Below are positions 1 through 7,422 of a DNA stretch of 9,510 bases, piece by piece. The stretch lies in the NCBI GenBank assembly GCA_947463845.1, contig CANHUM010000038.1, forward strand, positions 1 through 9,510, given 5' to 3'. A program made the translations under genes and the position numbers. Position 1 is the first letter of the stretch. Each line of letters opens with the position of its first letter. Below the pieces are notes generated by a model. It was not told the DNA's origin, did no database searches, and was given only the letters and a program-made list of their open reading frames with translations. The stretch comes from Comamonadaceae bacterium. GTDB lineage: Bacteria > Pseudomonadota > Gammaproteobacteria > Burkholderiales > Burkholderiaceae_C.

Positions 1-461
1 ACCTCATCGTGGCCCAGTTGCTCTTTCTGGAAAGCGAGAACCCCGAAAAGGACATCTCGCTTTACATCAACTCACCTGGCGGTTCGGTCAGTGCTGGCAT
101 GGCCATTTACGACACCATGAACTTCATCAAGCCCGATGTGTCCACGCTCTGTAATGGCATGGCCGCCAGCATGGGGGCTTTCTTGTTGTCTTCGGGTGCC
201 AAGGGCAAGCGTTTTGCGTTGCCCAACTCCAAGATCATGATCCATCAGCCATTGGGCGGTGCGCGTGGTCAGGCCACTGAAATCGAGATTGCAGCCCGCG
301 AGATCGTGAAGACGCGCGCCCAGTTGAACCGCATCCTGTCCGAGAACACCGGCCAGCCGCTGGAGAAGATCGAATTCGACACCGAGCGTGACTATTACCT
401 CTCGGCCACCGAGTCCAAAGACTACGGTTTGATTGACGAAGTCATTTCAAAACGCGCTTGA
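1..461 (+). CDS. clpP: ATP-dependent Clp protease proteolytic subunit ClpP (5' truncated by window)
   Basis: Serine protease subunit that forms the two-ring, 14-mer degradation chamber in the cytosol and is fed by ClpX or ClpA. The reading frame is open from base 3 and the true start lies upstream; about 50 N-terminal residues are missing compared with the roughly 200-residue family. Counting the Val codon at position 9 as residue 1, the catalytic triad is Ser54 (in NGMAASMGA, bases 168-170), His79 (in MIHQP, 243-245) and Asp128 (in ERDYYLSA, 390-392). The spacings of 25 and 49 residues match E. coli Ser97-His122-Asp171. The oligomer handle region and the [12 protein letters not shown] segment are present. 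It is followed by an intrinsic terminator and then clpX, the usual partner order. Identity is secure; only the N-terminus and promoter are unseen. Confidence 0.97.
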   Translation, partial: LIVAQLLFLESENPEKDISLYINSPGGSVSAGMAIYDTMNFIKPDVSTLCNGMAASMGAFLLSSGAKGKRFALPNSKIMIHQPLGGARGQATEIEIAAREIVKTRAQLNRILSENTGQPLEKIEFDTERDYYLSATESKDYGLIDEVISKRA

Positions 462-491
462 GGGTGCCCGGGCTTTCCGGTGCTCTGGCAG

Positions 492-529
492 ACGGCGTTG
501 ACCCCCAAGGGTAAACGCCGTTTTTCTTT
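492..529 (+). terminator. Intrinsic terminator between clpP and clpX
   Basis: An 8-bp perfect stem (ACGGCGTT at 492-499 with AACGCCGT at 514-521) continues past one mismatch into ACCC (501-504) and GGGT (509-512), with the four-base loop CCAA. A T-rich tract follows at 521-529 (five T, C, three T). This is a textbook Rho-independent terminator 30 bp after the clpP stop. It implies that at least part of clpP transcription ends before clpX, and that clpX has its own promoter or depends on read-through. Confidence 0.8.
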
Positions 530-568
530 GGTTATCATTGAGAAATTACGGATTCCGAGGCAATATGT

Positions 569-1834
569 ATGGCCGATAAAAAAGGCTCTGGCACTGAGAA
601 AAACCTGTTTTGCTCCTTTTGCGGCAAAAGCCAGCACGAGGTCAAGAAATTGATTGCAGGTCCGTCGGTGTTCATCTGCGACGAATGCATTGATTTGTGC
701 AACGACATCGTGCGCGATGAATTGGCCACCACCACGGTGACCGAAGGTGCCAAAGAGGGCTTACCCACCCCGCTGGACATCAAGACCAATTTGGACAACT
801 ATGTGATTGGTCAGGAAAAAGCCAAGCGGAGCCTGGCTGTGGCGGTCTACAACCACTACAAACGCCTCAAACACAAAGAAGGGGCCAAGAAAGACGATGT
901 CGAGCTGGCCAAAAGCAACATTCTGTTGATCGGCCCTACAGGCTCGGGCAAGACCTTGTTGGCCCAAACCATGGCCCGCATGCTGGACGTGCCCTTTGTG
1001 ATGGCCGATGCCACCACGCTGACCGAAGCGGGCTATGTGGGCGAGGATGTTGAAAATATCGTGGCCAAGTTGCTACAGACTTGCAATTACGACGTCGAAC
1101 GGGCCCAGCGTGGCATCGTGTACATCGATGAGATCGACAAAATCACCCGCAAATCCGATAACCCGTCTATCACCCGCGACGTGTCTGGCGAGGGTGTCCA
1201 GCAGGCACTGCTCAAGCTGGTCGAAGGCACCATGGCCAGCGTCCCGCCTCAAGGGGGACGCAAGCACCCCAACCAAGACTTTTTGCAGATCGATACCACC
1301 AACATCTTGTTCATTTGTGGCGGAGCTTTCGCTGGCCTTGAAAAGGTGATCGAAAATCGTACCGAATCAGGGGGTATCGGTTTCGCAGCAACGGTCAAGA
1401 GCAAGAAGCAGCGCTCGCTCACCGATGTGTTCAATGAAGTCGAGCCGGAGGACCTGATCAAGTTCGGCCTGATCCCTGAACTGGTGGGTCGTTTGCCGGT
1501 CGTGGCCACGCTGGCCGAGTTGAGCGAAGAGGCACTGGTACAAATTCTGACCGAGCCGAAAAATGCGGTGGTGAAACAGTTCACCAAACTGCTGGCGATG
1601 GAAGGTGTGGAGCTTGAAGTGCGTCCCAACGCACTCACGGCCATGGCTCGAAAGGCCTTGGCTCGCAAAACCGGTGCCCGTGGCCTGCGCTCCATCATGG
1701 AACAGGCCCTGATTGATACGATGTTTGAATTGCCCAACCAGTCGAGCGTTGAAAAGGTGGTGGTGGACGAGTCTGTCATCGACGACAACAAGCCGCCGCT
1801 GCTGGTTTACCGCGAGTCGGCCAAGCAGGCTTGA
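569..1834 (+). CDS. clpX: ATP-dependent Clp protease ATP-binding subunit ClpX
   Basis: AAA+ unfoldase that recognises tagged or specific substrates and threads them into ClpP. It has 421 residues (E. coli 424). Domains in order: N-terminal C4 zinc-binding domain with Cys15, Cys18, Cys37 and Cys40; Walker A GPTGSGKT at 122-129; pore-1 loop GYVG at 155-158; Walker B ending IDEID at 186-190; RKH pore loop at 231-233; IGF tripeptide at 270-272, which docks on ClpP; and sensor-2 Arg371 in GARGLR. All the key residues for ATP use and ClpP binding are present. The ATG at 569 is chosen because GAGG (557-560) lies 8 bases upstream and the N-terminus aligns with family members. An ATG at 565 is out of frame and stops after four codons. 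It lies 107 bp after clpP and 100 bp before lon. Confidence 0.98.
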   Translation: MADKKGSGTEKNLFCSFCGKSQHEVKKLIAGPSVFICDECIDLCNDIVRDELATTTVTEGAKEGLPTPLDIKTNLDNYVIGQEKAKRSLAVAVYNHYKRLKHKEGAKKDDVELAKSNILLIGPTGSGKTLLAQTMARMLDVPFVMADATTLTEAGYVGEDVENIVAKLLQTCNYDVERAQRGIVYIDEIDKITRKSDNPSITRDVSGEGVQQALLKLVEGTMASVPPQGGRKHPNQDFLQIDTTNILFICGGAFAGLEKVIENRTESGGIGFAATVKSKKQRSLTDVFNEVEPEDLIKFGLIPELVGRLPVVATLAELSEEALVQILTEPKNAVVKQFTKLLAMEGVELEVRPNALTAMARKALARKTGARGLRSIMEQALIDTMFELPNQSSVEKVVVDESVIDDNKPPLLVYRESAKQA

Positions 1835-1860
1835 CCTGAAGGTGCGCAATGGCCATGAAT

Positions 1861-1880
1861 ACCCATGTTCATCGATGGGT
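1861..1880. repeat. Inverted repeat upstream of lon
   Basis: ACCCAT (1861-1866) and ATGGGT (1875-1880) form a 6-bp inverted repeat around an 8-base spacer. The right arm overlaps the first two bases of the candidate heat-shock -35 box. No T-tract follows, so it does not look like a terminator for clpX. It could be an operator-like site or chance; a 6-bp dyad is weak evidence alone. Confidence 0.3.
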
Positions 1881-1906
1881 TGAAATGGCTGTTGAAGCAT
1901 CCATGT
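1879..1906 (+). promoter_or_regulatory. Candidate sigma-32 (heat-shock) promoter of lon
   Basis: GTTGAA (1879-1884), 14 bases, then ATCCATGT (1899-1906). The sigma-32 consensus is about CTTGAA, 13-14 bases, CCCCATNT, so the -35 box matches 5 of 6 and the -10 box 5 of its 7 fixed positions at correct spacing. From memory, the E. coli lon heat-shock promoter also uses GTTGAA with a 14-base spacer. Transcription would start near 1912, leaving a leader of about 22 bases with the lon Shine-Dalgarno. Location and spacing support it; two consensus mismatches in the -10 box lower confidence. Confidence 0.5.
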
Positions 1907-1934
1907 GTAGATGAATTGACCTGAGGGACTCACC

Positions 1935-4358
1935 ATGTCTGGACACACACCTTTGCCATCCTCCTTGATTGAACTGCCCATGTTGCCGCTGCGTGACGTG
2001 GTGGTGTTTCCTCACATGGTGATCCCGCTGTTTGTGGGTCGGCCCAAAAGCATCAAGGCCCTGGAGTCGGCCATGGCCGCAGAGCGCCGCATCATGCTGG
2101 TGGCCCAGAAAACAGCCGCCAAGGATGAGCCAGCCGTGGACGACATGTTCGAAGTCGGTTGCGTCTCGACCATTTTGCAGATGCTGAAACTGCCCGATGG
2201 CACTGTGAAGGTGTTGGTTGAAGGTCAGCAACGCGCTTTGGTCAAGTCCATCGTGGACGGTGACGCGCATTTTGTGGCCTCCGTCACCCCGGTGGACCCG
2301 GTTTCCGAGCAGTCGGATGACAGCAGCGAAATCGAAGCCCTGCGACGCGCCGTGATGCAGCAGTTTGACCAGTACGTCAAACTCAATAAGAAAATTCCGC
2401 CCGAAATTCTGACCTCGATCTCCAGCATCGATGACCCCGGTCGCCTGGCCGACACCATTGCGGCCCACTTGCCGCTGAAGTTGGAAAACAAGCAGCAGGT
2501 GCTGGATCTGGCCAACATCAAGTCGCGTCTGGAAAACCTCTTTGCGCAGTTGGAGCACGAGGTCGACATCCTGAACGTGGACAAGCGCATTCGTGGCCGC
2601 GTCAAGCGCCAAATGGAAAAGAACCAGCGTGACTTCTACCTGAACGAGCAGGTCAAGGCCATCCAGAAAGAGCTGGGCGATGGCGAAGAGGGCGCGGACA
2701 TCGAGGAGATCGAAAAGAAGATCAAGGTCGCCAAAATGTCTTCCGAGGCCCGCAAAAAGGCCGAGGGTGAGCTCAAAAAGCTCAAACTCATGTCGCCCAT
2801 GTCGGCAGAAGCTTCGGTGGTGCGCAACTATCTGGATGTGCTCATTGGCCTGCCTTGGGGCAAAAAGACCAAGCTGAAACACGATCTGGCCAACGCCGAA
2901 GACGTGCTGAACCAGGACCACTTTGGTCTTGACAAGGTCAAAGACCGCATTCTTGAGTATCTTGCTGTGCAGCAGCGCGTGGACAAGGTCAAGGCCCCCA
3001 TCCTTTGCCTGGTGGGGCCGCCCGGTGTGGGCAAGACTTCGCTGGGTCAGTCAATTGCCAAGGCCACTGGGCGCAAATACGTGCGTATGGCGCTGGGCGG
3101 CATGCGTGACGAGGCTGAAATTCGCGGCCACCGCCGTACCTACATCGGCGCTTTGCCCGGCAAGGTGCTGCAAAACCTGAACAAAGTCGGCACCAAGAAC
3201 CCTCTGTTTCTCCTCGACGAAATCGACAAGTTGGGCACGGACTTCCGGGGTGACCCGTCCAGCGCTTTGCTGGAAGTGCTCGATCCCGAGCAAAACCACA
3301 CCTTTGGTGACCACTACGTTGAGGTCGACTTTGACCTCAGTGATGTGATGTTCGTGGCCACCTCCAACTCGATGAACATTCCTTCTGCGTTGTTGGACCG
3401 GATGGAAGTGATCCGCTTGTCGGGCTACACAGAAGACGAAAAAACCAGCATCGCCATGAAGTATTTGTTGCCCAAGCAAATGGCCAACAATGGCGTGAAA
3501 GGCACCGAGCTGCAGGTCACCGAAGAGGCCGTGCGCGATGTGGTGCGTTACTACACCCGCGAAGCCGGTGTGCGTTCTCTGGAACGCGAACTGGGCAAGA
3601 TTTGCCGCAAGGTCGTCAAGGCTTTGCTCCTCAAGCAAATGACGCCCCAGGTGGTGGTGAATGCCGACAACCTGAATGACTTTTTGGGTGTGCGCAAGTA
3701 CACCTATGGTCGCGCCGAACAAAAGAACCAGGTCGGTCAGGTCGTGGGATTGGCCTGGACCGAGGTGGGTGGCGATTTGCTGACCATTGAAGCGGCCCTG
3801 ATGCCTGGCAAAGGGGTGATCACCCGCACCGGCTCGCTGGGCGATGTGATGAAAGAGTCGGTTGAAGCCGCTCGCACCGTTGTTCGCAGCCGTTCTCGCT
3901 TGCTGGGTATCAAAGACGAGATCTTCGAGAAGAAAGACCTGCACATCCATGTGCCCGACGGCGCCACTCCCAAGGATGGCCCCAGTGCGGGTGCGGCCAT
4001 GACCACGGCCATGGTCTCTGCCATGACGGGCATTCCGGTGCGCGCTGATGTGGCCATGACGGGTGAAATCACCCTGCGGGGTGAAGTCACGGCCATCGGT
4101 GGTTTGAAGGAGAAATTGCTTGCGGCTTTGCGAGGCGGTATCAAGACGGTGTTGATCCCTGAAGACAACGTCAAGGATTTGCAGGACATTCCCGGCAACG
4201 TCAAAAACGACCTGGAAATCGTGCCGGTCAAATGGATCGACCAAGTGCTGGACGTGGCTTTGGAGGCGAAGCCGACGCCCCTGAGCGATGAGGAGGTGGC
4301 TGCAGCTGCTTTGTCAGCGGTCACCGCCACGGCCAAACCCGAGGCGGTCAAGCATTGA
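1935..4358 (+). CDS. lon: ATP-dependent protease Lon (LonA type)
   Basis: Homo-oligomeric cytosolic protease that degrades misfolded proteins and short-lived regulators. It has 807 residues (E. coli 784). Order of domains: N-terminal substrate-binding domain beginning at LPMLPLRDVVVFP; a charged, Lys/Glu-rich helical segment at about 200-300; AAA+ module with Walker A GPPGVGKT at 361-368 and Walker B Asp428-Glu429; and the protease domain with Ser684 in PKDGPSAGAAM and Lys727 in GGLKEKLL as the Ser-Lys dyad. Each key residue is offset by 5 from E. coli, so there are no large internal indels between the motifs. The C-terminus carries an Ala-rich tail of about 30 residues. The start is supported by GAGGG (1923-1927), seven bases before the ATG. 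It follows clpX in the same direction and probably has its own heat-inducible promoter. Confidence 0.98.
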   Translation: MSGHTPLPSSLIELPMLPLRDVVVFPHMVIPLFVGRPKSIKALESAMAAERRIMLVAQKTAAKDEPAVDDMFEVGCVSTILQMLKLPDGTVKVLVEGQQRALVKSIVDGDAHFVASVTPVDPVSEQSDDSSEIEALRRAVMQQFDQYVKLNKKIPPEILTSISSIDDPGRLADTIAAHLPLKLENKQQVLDLANIKSRLENLFAQLEHEVDILNVDKRIRGRVKRQMEKNQRDFYLNEQVKAIQKELGDGEEGADIEEIEKKIKVAKMSSEARKKAEGELKKLKLMSPMSAEASVVRNYLDVLIGLPWGKKTKLKHDLANAEDVLNQDHFGLDKVKDRILEYLAVQQRVDKVKAPILCLVGPPGVGKTSLGQSIAKATGRKYVRMALGGMRDEAEIRGHRRTYIGALPGKVLQNLNKVGTKNPLFLLDEIDKLGTDFRGDPSSALLEVLDPEQNHTFGDHYVEVDFDLSDVMFVATSNSMNIPSALLDRMEVIRLSGYTEDEKTSIAMKYLLPKQMANNGVKGTELQVTEEAVRDVVRYYTREAGVRSLERELGKICRKVVKALLLKQMTPQVVVNADNLNDFLGVRKYTYGRAEQKNQVGQVVGLAWTEVGGDLLTIEAALMPGKGVITRTGSLGDVMKESVEAARTVVRSRSRLLGIKDEIFEKKDLHIHVPDGATPKDGPSAGAAMTTAMVSAMTGIPVRADVAMTGEITLRGEVTAIGGLKEKLLAALRGGIKTVLIPEDNVKDLQDIPGNVKNDLEIVPVKWIDQVLDVALEAKPTPLSDEEVAAAALSAVTATAKPEAVKH

Positions 4359-4366
4359 AGCTAAAT

Positions 4367-4396
4367 TTTCAGGCCCGCTACAAAGTTGGCCTGAAA
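4367..4396. repeat. Inverted repeat after lon
   Basis: TTTCAGGCC (4367-4375) and GGCCTGAAA (4388-4396) form a perfect 9-bp stem with a 12-base loop, starting 8 bases after the lon stop codon. The following bases (ATTGAATTACAATTTT) are AT-rich but do not form a clean T-tract, so it is not a canonical intrinsic terminator. It may be a 3' stabilising structure or a weak terminator for lon. It sits where the -35 region of the downstream tRNA promoter would be. Confidence 0.5.
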
Positions 4397-4402
4397 TTGA
4401 AT

Positions 4403-4408
4403 TACAAT
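4403..4408 (+). promoter_or_regulatory. Candidate -10 box for tRNA-Gly
   Basis: TACAAT matches TATAAT at 5 of 6 positions and lies 50 bases before the tRNA. No convincing -35 hexamer is seen 16-18 bases upstream (around 4379-4386), so the call rests on the -10 box and position. The box also falls inside a small dyad, AAATTG (4394-4399) and CAATTT (4405-4410). Confidence 0.35.
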
Positions 4409-4458
4409 TTTGTCCATTGATGTGGTTGAGGCGCTGGTAGCCAAGCTCACTGAGATGT

Positions 4459-4534
4459 GCGGGAATAGCTCAGTTGGTAGAGCGCAACCTTGCCAAGGTT
4501 GAGGTCGCGAGTTCGAGCCTCGTTTCCCGCTCCA
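4459..4534 (+). tRNA. tRNA-Gly (anticodon GCC), CCA encoded
   Basis: A full cloverleaf can be folded by eye. Acceptor stem GCGGGAA (4459-4465) pairs with TTCCCGC (4524-4530), followed by discriminator T and encoded CCA (4532-4534). D-stem GCTC (4468-4471) pairs with GAGC (4480-4483). Anticodon stem CAACC (4485-4489) pairs with GGTTG (4497-4501), with loop TTGCCAA and anticodon GCC at 4492-4494, reading glycine codons GGC and GGU. The T-stem GCGAG pairs with CTCGT (one G-U) around TTCGAGC. Length is 76 with CCA. It stands alone between lon and the terminator. Confidence 0.98.
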
Positions 4535-4567
4535 AATTCTGAAAGAAGTGCCAACATCTTTCAACCC

Positions 4568-4600
4568 AAAAGGGAAGCGTCAGCTTCCCTTTTTTGTTTT
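4568..4600 (+). terminator. Intrinsic terminator of tRNA-Gly
   Basis: An 11-bp perfect stem (AAAAGGGAAGC at 4568-4578 with GCTTCCCTTTT at 4583-4593), tetraloop GTCA, and a T-rich run through 4600. Very strong Rho-independent terminator 33 bases after the tRNA 3' end. Read on the minus strand it has only four U after the stem, so it would be at most a weak terminator for the convergent oxidoreductase gene. Confidence 0.9.
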
Positions 4601-4681
4601 GGTCGATTGTTCAGTGATGGGCATGTCTCAGGAGTGTTCTCCAGCACTTTGACGCCCCCCGATGTGGGGCTCGAGGGAGAA

Positions 4682-5656
4682 TCAGTTGACCATCACCAGT
4701 TTGCCCTTGACGCTGCGTGAACCCATCAGGGCATATGCAGCCTGGAGTTCGCTCATGGGCAAGGTCCGATCCAGTACGGGTTTGATCTTGCCTTGGCCAT
4801 ACCACTGCGCCAGCTCCCCCATCATGGCTGCGTTGGCTTGCGGTTCGCGTTTGGCAAAGTCGCCCCAAAAGACACCCACCAGGGATGCGCCTTTCAGCAA
4901 GGGCAGATTCAAGGGGAGCGCAGGAATGGGGCCGCCTGCAAAACCCACCACCAGGTAGCGCCCGCGCCAGGCGATGGAGCGGAAGGCAGGCTCGGCCAGG
5001 TCGCCGCCTACAGGGTCGTAGACCACATCAGGGCCTTTGCCGTTGGTCAGAGTTTTCAGGGCTTCGCGCAAGTTTTCACGGCTGTAGTTGATGGTGGCGT
5101 CGGCGCCCAGTGTTTGGCAAAGCGCGCATTTTTCGTCGGTAGATGCCGCTGCAATCACATGGGCCCCCATCGCTTTGGCAATCTGGATGGCTGCTGTGCC
5201 CACGCCACCTGCAGCACCCAGGACCAGCACCGTTTCTCCTGCTTTGAGGGCGGCGCGGTCCACCAGAGCGTGGTGCGACGTGGCGTAGGTCATGATGAAA
5301 GCCGCACCATCGGTGGCCGGAAAACCGGCAGGCAAGGGCATGCACAGTTTGGCGGGTGCGAGCGTGTGGGTGCCAAAGCCGCCTGTACCCGACAGGCAGG
5401 CCACGCTTTGCCCCACCTTGAGGTGCGTCACGCCTTCTCCCACAGCTTGTACCTTGCCGGCGTATTCCGAACCGGGCACAAAGGGTAATTCAGGCTTCAT
5501 CTGGTACTTGTTTTGCACAATCAGCAGATCGGGAAAATTCAGGCTGGCCGCCTCAATCTGAATCAGTACCTGACCCGGTCCGGGTGTCGGTGTGGGCAGT
5601 TCTTTCCAGGTAAGGGCGTCAACGCCTATCGGGTTCTCGCAAAGCCATGCATGCAT
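4682..5656 (-). CDS. Zinc-independent NADPH:quinone oxidoreductase-type dehydrogenase (MDR superfamily)
   Basis: 324-residue protein with the medium-chain dehydrogenase layout: N-terminal GroES-like domain (about 1-120, with PGSEYAGKV at 61-69), then a Rossmann fold with the nucleotide-binding motif GAAGGVG at 147-153. The AAGGVG form and the lack of the Cys/His zinc-ligand pattern place it in the zinc-independent quinone oxidoreductase branch (Qor-like), which usually uses NADPH to reduce quinones or enoyl-type carbonyl substrates. The true substrate cannot be told from sequence. The start ATG (5654-5656) is supported by GGAGA (complement of 5663-5667) six bases upstream. It lies alone, convergent with the tRNA and divergent from surE, so it is probably monocistronic. 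No strong terminator is seen after it, only a short GC-rich hairpin (4654-4670) without a U-run. Confidence 0.9.
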   Translation of the reverse strand: MHAWLCENPIGVDALTWKELPTPTPGPGQVLIQIEAASLNFPDLLIVQNKYQMKPELPFVPGSEYAGKVQAVGEGVTHLKVGQSVACLSGTGGFGTHTLAPAKLCMPLPAGFPATDGAAFIMTYATSHHALVDRAALKAGETVLVLGAAGGVGTAAIQIAKAMGAHVIAAASTDEKCALCQTLGADATINYSRENLREALKTLTNGKGPDVVYDPVGGDLAEPAFRSIAWRGRYLVVGFAGGPIPALPLNLPLLKGASLVGVFWGDFAKREPQANAAMMGELAQWYGQGKIKPVLDRTLPMSELQAAYALMGSRSVKGKLVMVN

Positions 5657-5816
5657 GCGGTATCTCCAAATGAAATCAGAATCAAAGTCCAGATCTTAGG
5701 CATTCACACGCTGCCCTTCATGTCCCCCTAGCGACCGCATTCGCACGGCTTGAGCGACCAATGTTTTGTTGCAAACGATGATCCATCGAAGGGGCGGTCC
5801 AGCGACGACATCGCCC

Positions 5817-5822
5817 TACAAT
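5817..5822 (+). promoter_or_regulatory. Candidate -10 box of the surE operon
   Basis: TACAAT preceded by CCC, 24 bases before the surE ATG; transcription would begin near 5829 and give a leader of under 20 bases. No good -35 hexamer is visible at 5794-5799. The rest of the 190-bp divergent region (5657-5846) must also hold the oxidoreductase promoter, but I see no convincing pair of boxes for it. Confidence 0.4.
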
Positions 5823-5846
5823 GGGCTCTTGAACAATCGCGCACGT

Positions 5847-6617
5847 ATGAAAATCCTGATCTCCAACGACGATGGCTTTCGGGCCGACGGCATCGTGGCC
5901 CTGCACGCGGCGCTCCAGACCATAGCCGATGTCGAAGTGGTGGCTCCTGAACACAACAACAGCGCCAAATCCAATGCCTTGACCCTGCACACGCCGCTGT
6001 ATGTGAACCGAGCCGACAACGGGTTTCGGTATGTCAATGGCACGCCAGCCGACTGTGTACACATCGCCTTGACGGGTTTGCTGGGTTACCGGCCCGACTT
6101 GGTGATTTCCGGCATCAACAACGGTGCCAATATGGGAGACGACACCTTGTACTCCGGCACCGTGGGCGCGGCCATGGAGGGGTATTTGTTTGGTATCCCG
6201 GCCATCGCGGTCTCTCAAATCGACAAGGGCTGGGCGCATCTGGATTCAGCGGCCAGTACCGTCAAGCGCTTGGTCCAGCAGATGATGGATCAGAACTTGA
6301 TCGGGACACGGCCTTGGTTATTGAATGTGAACATCCCCAACTTGCCTCTGGACAAGATCAAACCTCCCAAGGTCTGCCGACTCGGGCGGCGTCACGCTGC
6401 CGAGCCGGTCATCACCCAGCTGGATCCGCGGGGGCAGACCATGTACTGGATAGGCAATGCAGGCGCGGCCATGGATGACAGCGCAGGCACCGATTTCCAT
6501 GCGGCCGATCTGGGGCATGTGGTGGTCACGCCCTTGAAAGTGGACCTGACGGAACACGATCACTTGCAAGCCTGGGGCCAAACCTGTGCTCGGTTGTGGG
6601 AACGGGGCGGCCCATGA
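5847..6617 (+). CDS. surE: 5'/3'-nucleotidase SurE
   Basis: Metal-dependent phosphatase acting on nucleoside 5'- and 3'-monophosphates and short polyphosphate, linked to stationary-phase survival. 256 residues (E. coli 253). It starts with the family signature MKILISNDDG, giving metal ligands Asp8 and Asp9; Ser39 in NNSAKSN and the Asn in SGIN (Asn91) complete the expected site. The later motifs NGTPADC, DDTLYSGTVGAAMEG, TMYWIG and GTDF are all present. The ATG at 5847 is chosen over the upstream in-frame TTG at 5766 because homologues begin exactly here and the candidate -10 box lies inside the longer form. There is no clear Shine-Dalgarno upstream, which is unusual for this window. Its stop codon overlaps the pcm start as ATGA, so translation of the two is probably coupled. 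Confidence 0.96.
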   Translation: MKILISNDDGFRADGIVALHAALQTIADVEVVAPEHNNSAKSNALTLHTPLYVNRADNGFRYVNGTPADCVHIALTGLLGYRPDLVISGINNGANMGDDTLYSGTVGAAMEGYLFGIPAIAVSQIDKGWAHLDSAASTVKRLVQQMMDQNLIGTRPWLLNVNIPNLPLDKIKPPKVCRLGRRHAAEPVITQLDPRGQTMYWIGNAGAAMDDSAGTDFHAADLGHVVVTPLKVDLTEHDHLQAWGQTCARLWERGGP

Positions 6618-7408
6618 AAGCCAGACCCAGTTTTCCGGCCAGATTGGGTGACTCGGTGACCTCAGGAACACCGGTTGTCACCAGACCGAAGCCGCAGACC
6701 CTCGTGAGCACGACGCCCAAGAAGACGCCCACGGTTCAAGCCAGCCCGGTGTCCATGGGTCTTGGCCTGGACTCTGGTGCTGTGCGAGCTCAAATGGTCG
6801 CCAAATTGGCTGCCCAAGGGGTGCAAGATCCATTTGTTTTGCAGGCCATGGGCTGGGTGGAGCGTCATCGATTTGTCGAAACTGCTTTGGCCGCCCAAGC
6901 CTATGAAGACACCAGTTTGCCCATCGGCTTTGGTCAAACGATCTCCAAACCCAATGTCGTCGCCCGCATGATCGAGTTGCTGCGAGAAGGCGCAGAAGGC
7001 AAGCTGGGCAGAATTCTGGAGATCGGCACCGGTTGCGGTTATCAGGCAGCAGTGCTCAGTCGTGTTGCGACCGAGGTCTACAGCATTGAGCGTCTGCGTG
7101 GTTTACACGAAAAAGCCAAAAAAAACCTGCTCCATTGTCGGTTGCCCAATGTGCACCTGCTTTTTGGGGATGGCATGTTGGGTTTTGCCAAAGGCGCCCC
7201 TTATGCAGGCATCATCTCCGCTGCGGGTGGGGATGACGTTCCACAGGCCTGGCTGGATCAGTTGGCCGTAGGTGGACGTTTGGTCGCCCCCACAGCCACA
7301 GCGGGCGGTCAGCAAGCGCTGGTGGTGATTCACAAAACCAAGGACGGCATTGAGCGCCGGGTTTTGGAGCCAGTGCATTTTGTCCCTCTAAAATCAGGCA
7401 TTGCTTGA
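6614..7408 (+). CDS. pcm: Protein-L-isoaspartate O-methyltransferase with N-terminal extension
   Basis: Cytosolic repair enzyme that uses S-adenosylmethionine to methylate L-isoaspartyl residues in aged proteins. 264 residues with this start, against 208 in E. coli; the excess is a Pro/Thr/Ser-rich, basic N-terminal stretch of about 50 residues with no recognisable domain. The conserved domain starts near 55. It contains DTSLPIGFGQTISKP (99-113, the substrate-binding and catalytic region) and the AdoMet-binding EIGTGCGYQ (136-144), followed by GDG (185-187) and a C-terminal HFVPL. The ATG at 6614 overlaps the surE stop (ATGA), which favours it over the in-frame GTG at 6596. A start near Met48 or Met61 cannot be excluded, as only a weak G-rich ribosome site (GGGG, 6604-6607) precedes 6614. 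It is the second gene of the surE-pcm-nlpD block. Confidence 0.93.
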   Translation: MKARPSFPARLGDSVTSGTPVVTRPKPQTLVSTTPKKTPTVQASPVSMGLGLDSGAVRAQMVAKLAAQGVQDPFVLQAMGWVERHRFVETALAAQAYEDTSLPIGFGQTISKPNVVARMIELLREGAEGKLGRILEIGTGCGYQAAVLSRVATEVYSIERLRGLHEKAKKNLLHCRLPNVHLLFGDGMLGFAKGAPYAGIISAAGGDDVPQAWLDQLAVGGRLVAPTATAGGQQALVVIHKTKDGIERRVLEPVHFVPLKSGIA

Positions 7409-7422
7409 AGGATTGAAACTGG

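Noticed and set aside
1869..2921. Long open frame on the minus strand opposite the start of lon (350 codons)
   Set aside because: Its translation is rich in His, Gln and Leu with no recognisable domain, and it lies wholly over lon and its leader. lon shows all family motifs, so this is a shadow of biased codon use.
3051..4244. Long open frame on the minus strand opposite the lon AAA+ and protease domains (397 codons)
   Set aside because: Composition is low complexity (His, Gly, Gln, Val) with no motif; the plus strand codes for the conserved Lon active sites over the same bases.
4654..4670. GC-rich hairpin (GCCCC/GGGGC) downstream of the minus-strand oxidoreductase as its terminator
   Set aside because: The stem is only 5 bp and no U-run follows in the minus direction, so there is not enough to call a terminator.
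4459..4720. tRNA-Gly as an integration site for a genomic island
   Set aside because: No integrase, no repeat of the tRNA 3' end downstream, and no shift in composition; the next gene is an ordinary dehydrogenase.
5766..5846. Longer surE form starting 27 codons upstream at TTG
   Set aside because: SurE proteins begin at the MKILISNDDG signature, the added residues look non-conserved, and a candidate -10 box lies within the extension.
6596..6613. GTG start for pcm, six codons upstream of the ATG
   Set aside because: The ATG at 6614 gives the classic ATGA overlap with the surE stop, while the GTG has no better ribosome site and only adds a few residues to an unconserved end.
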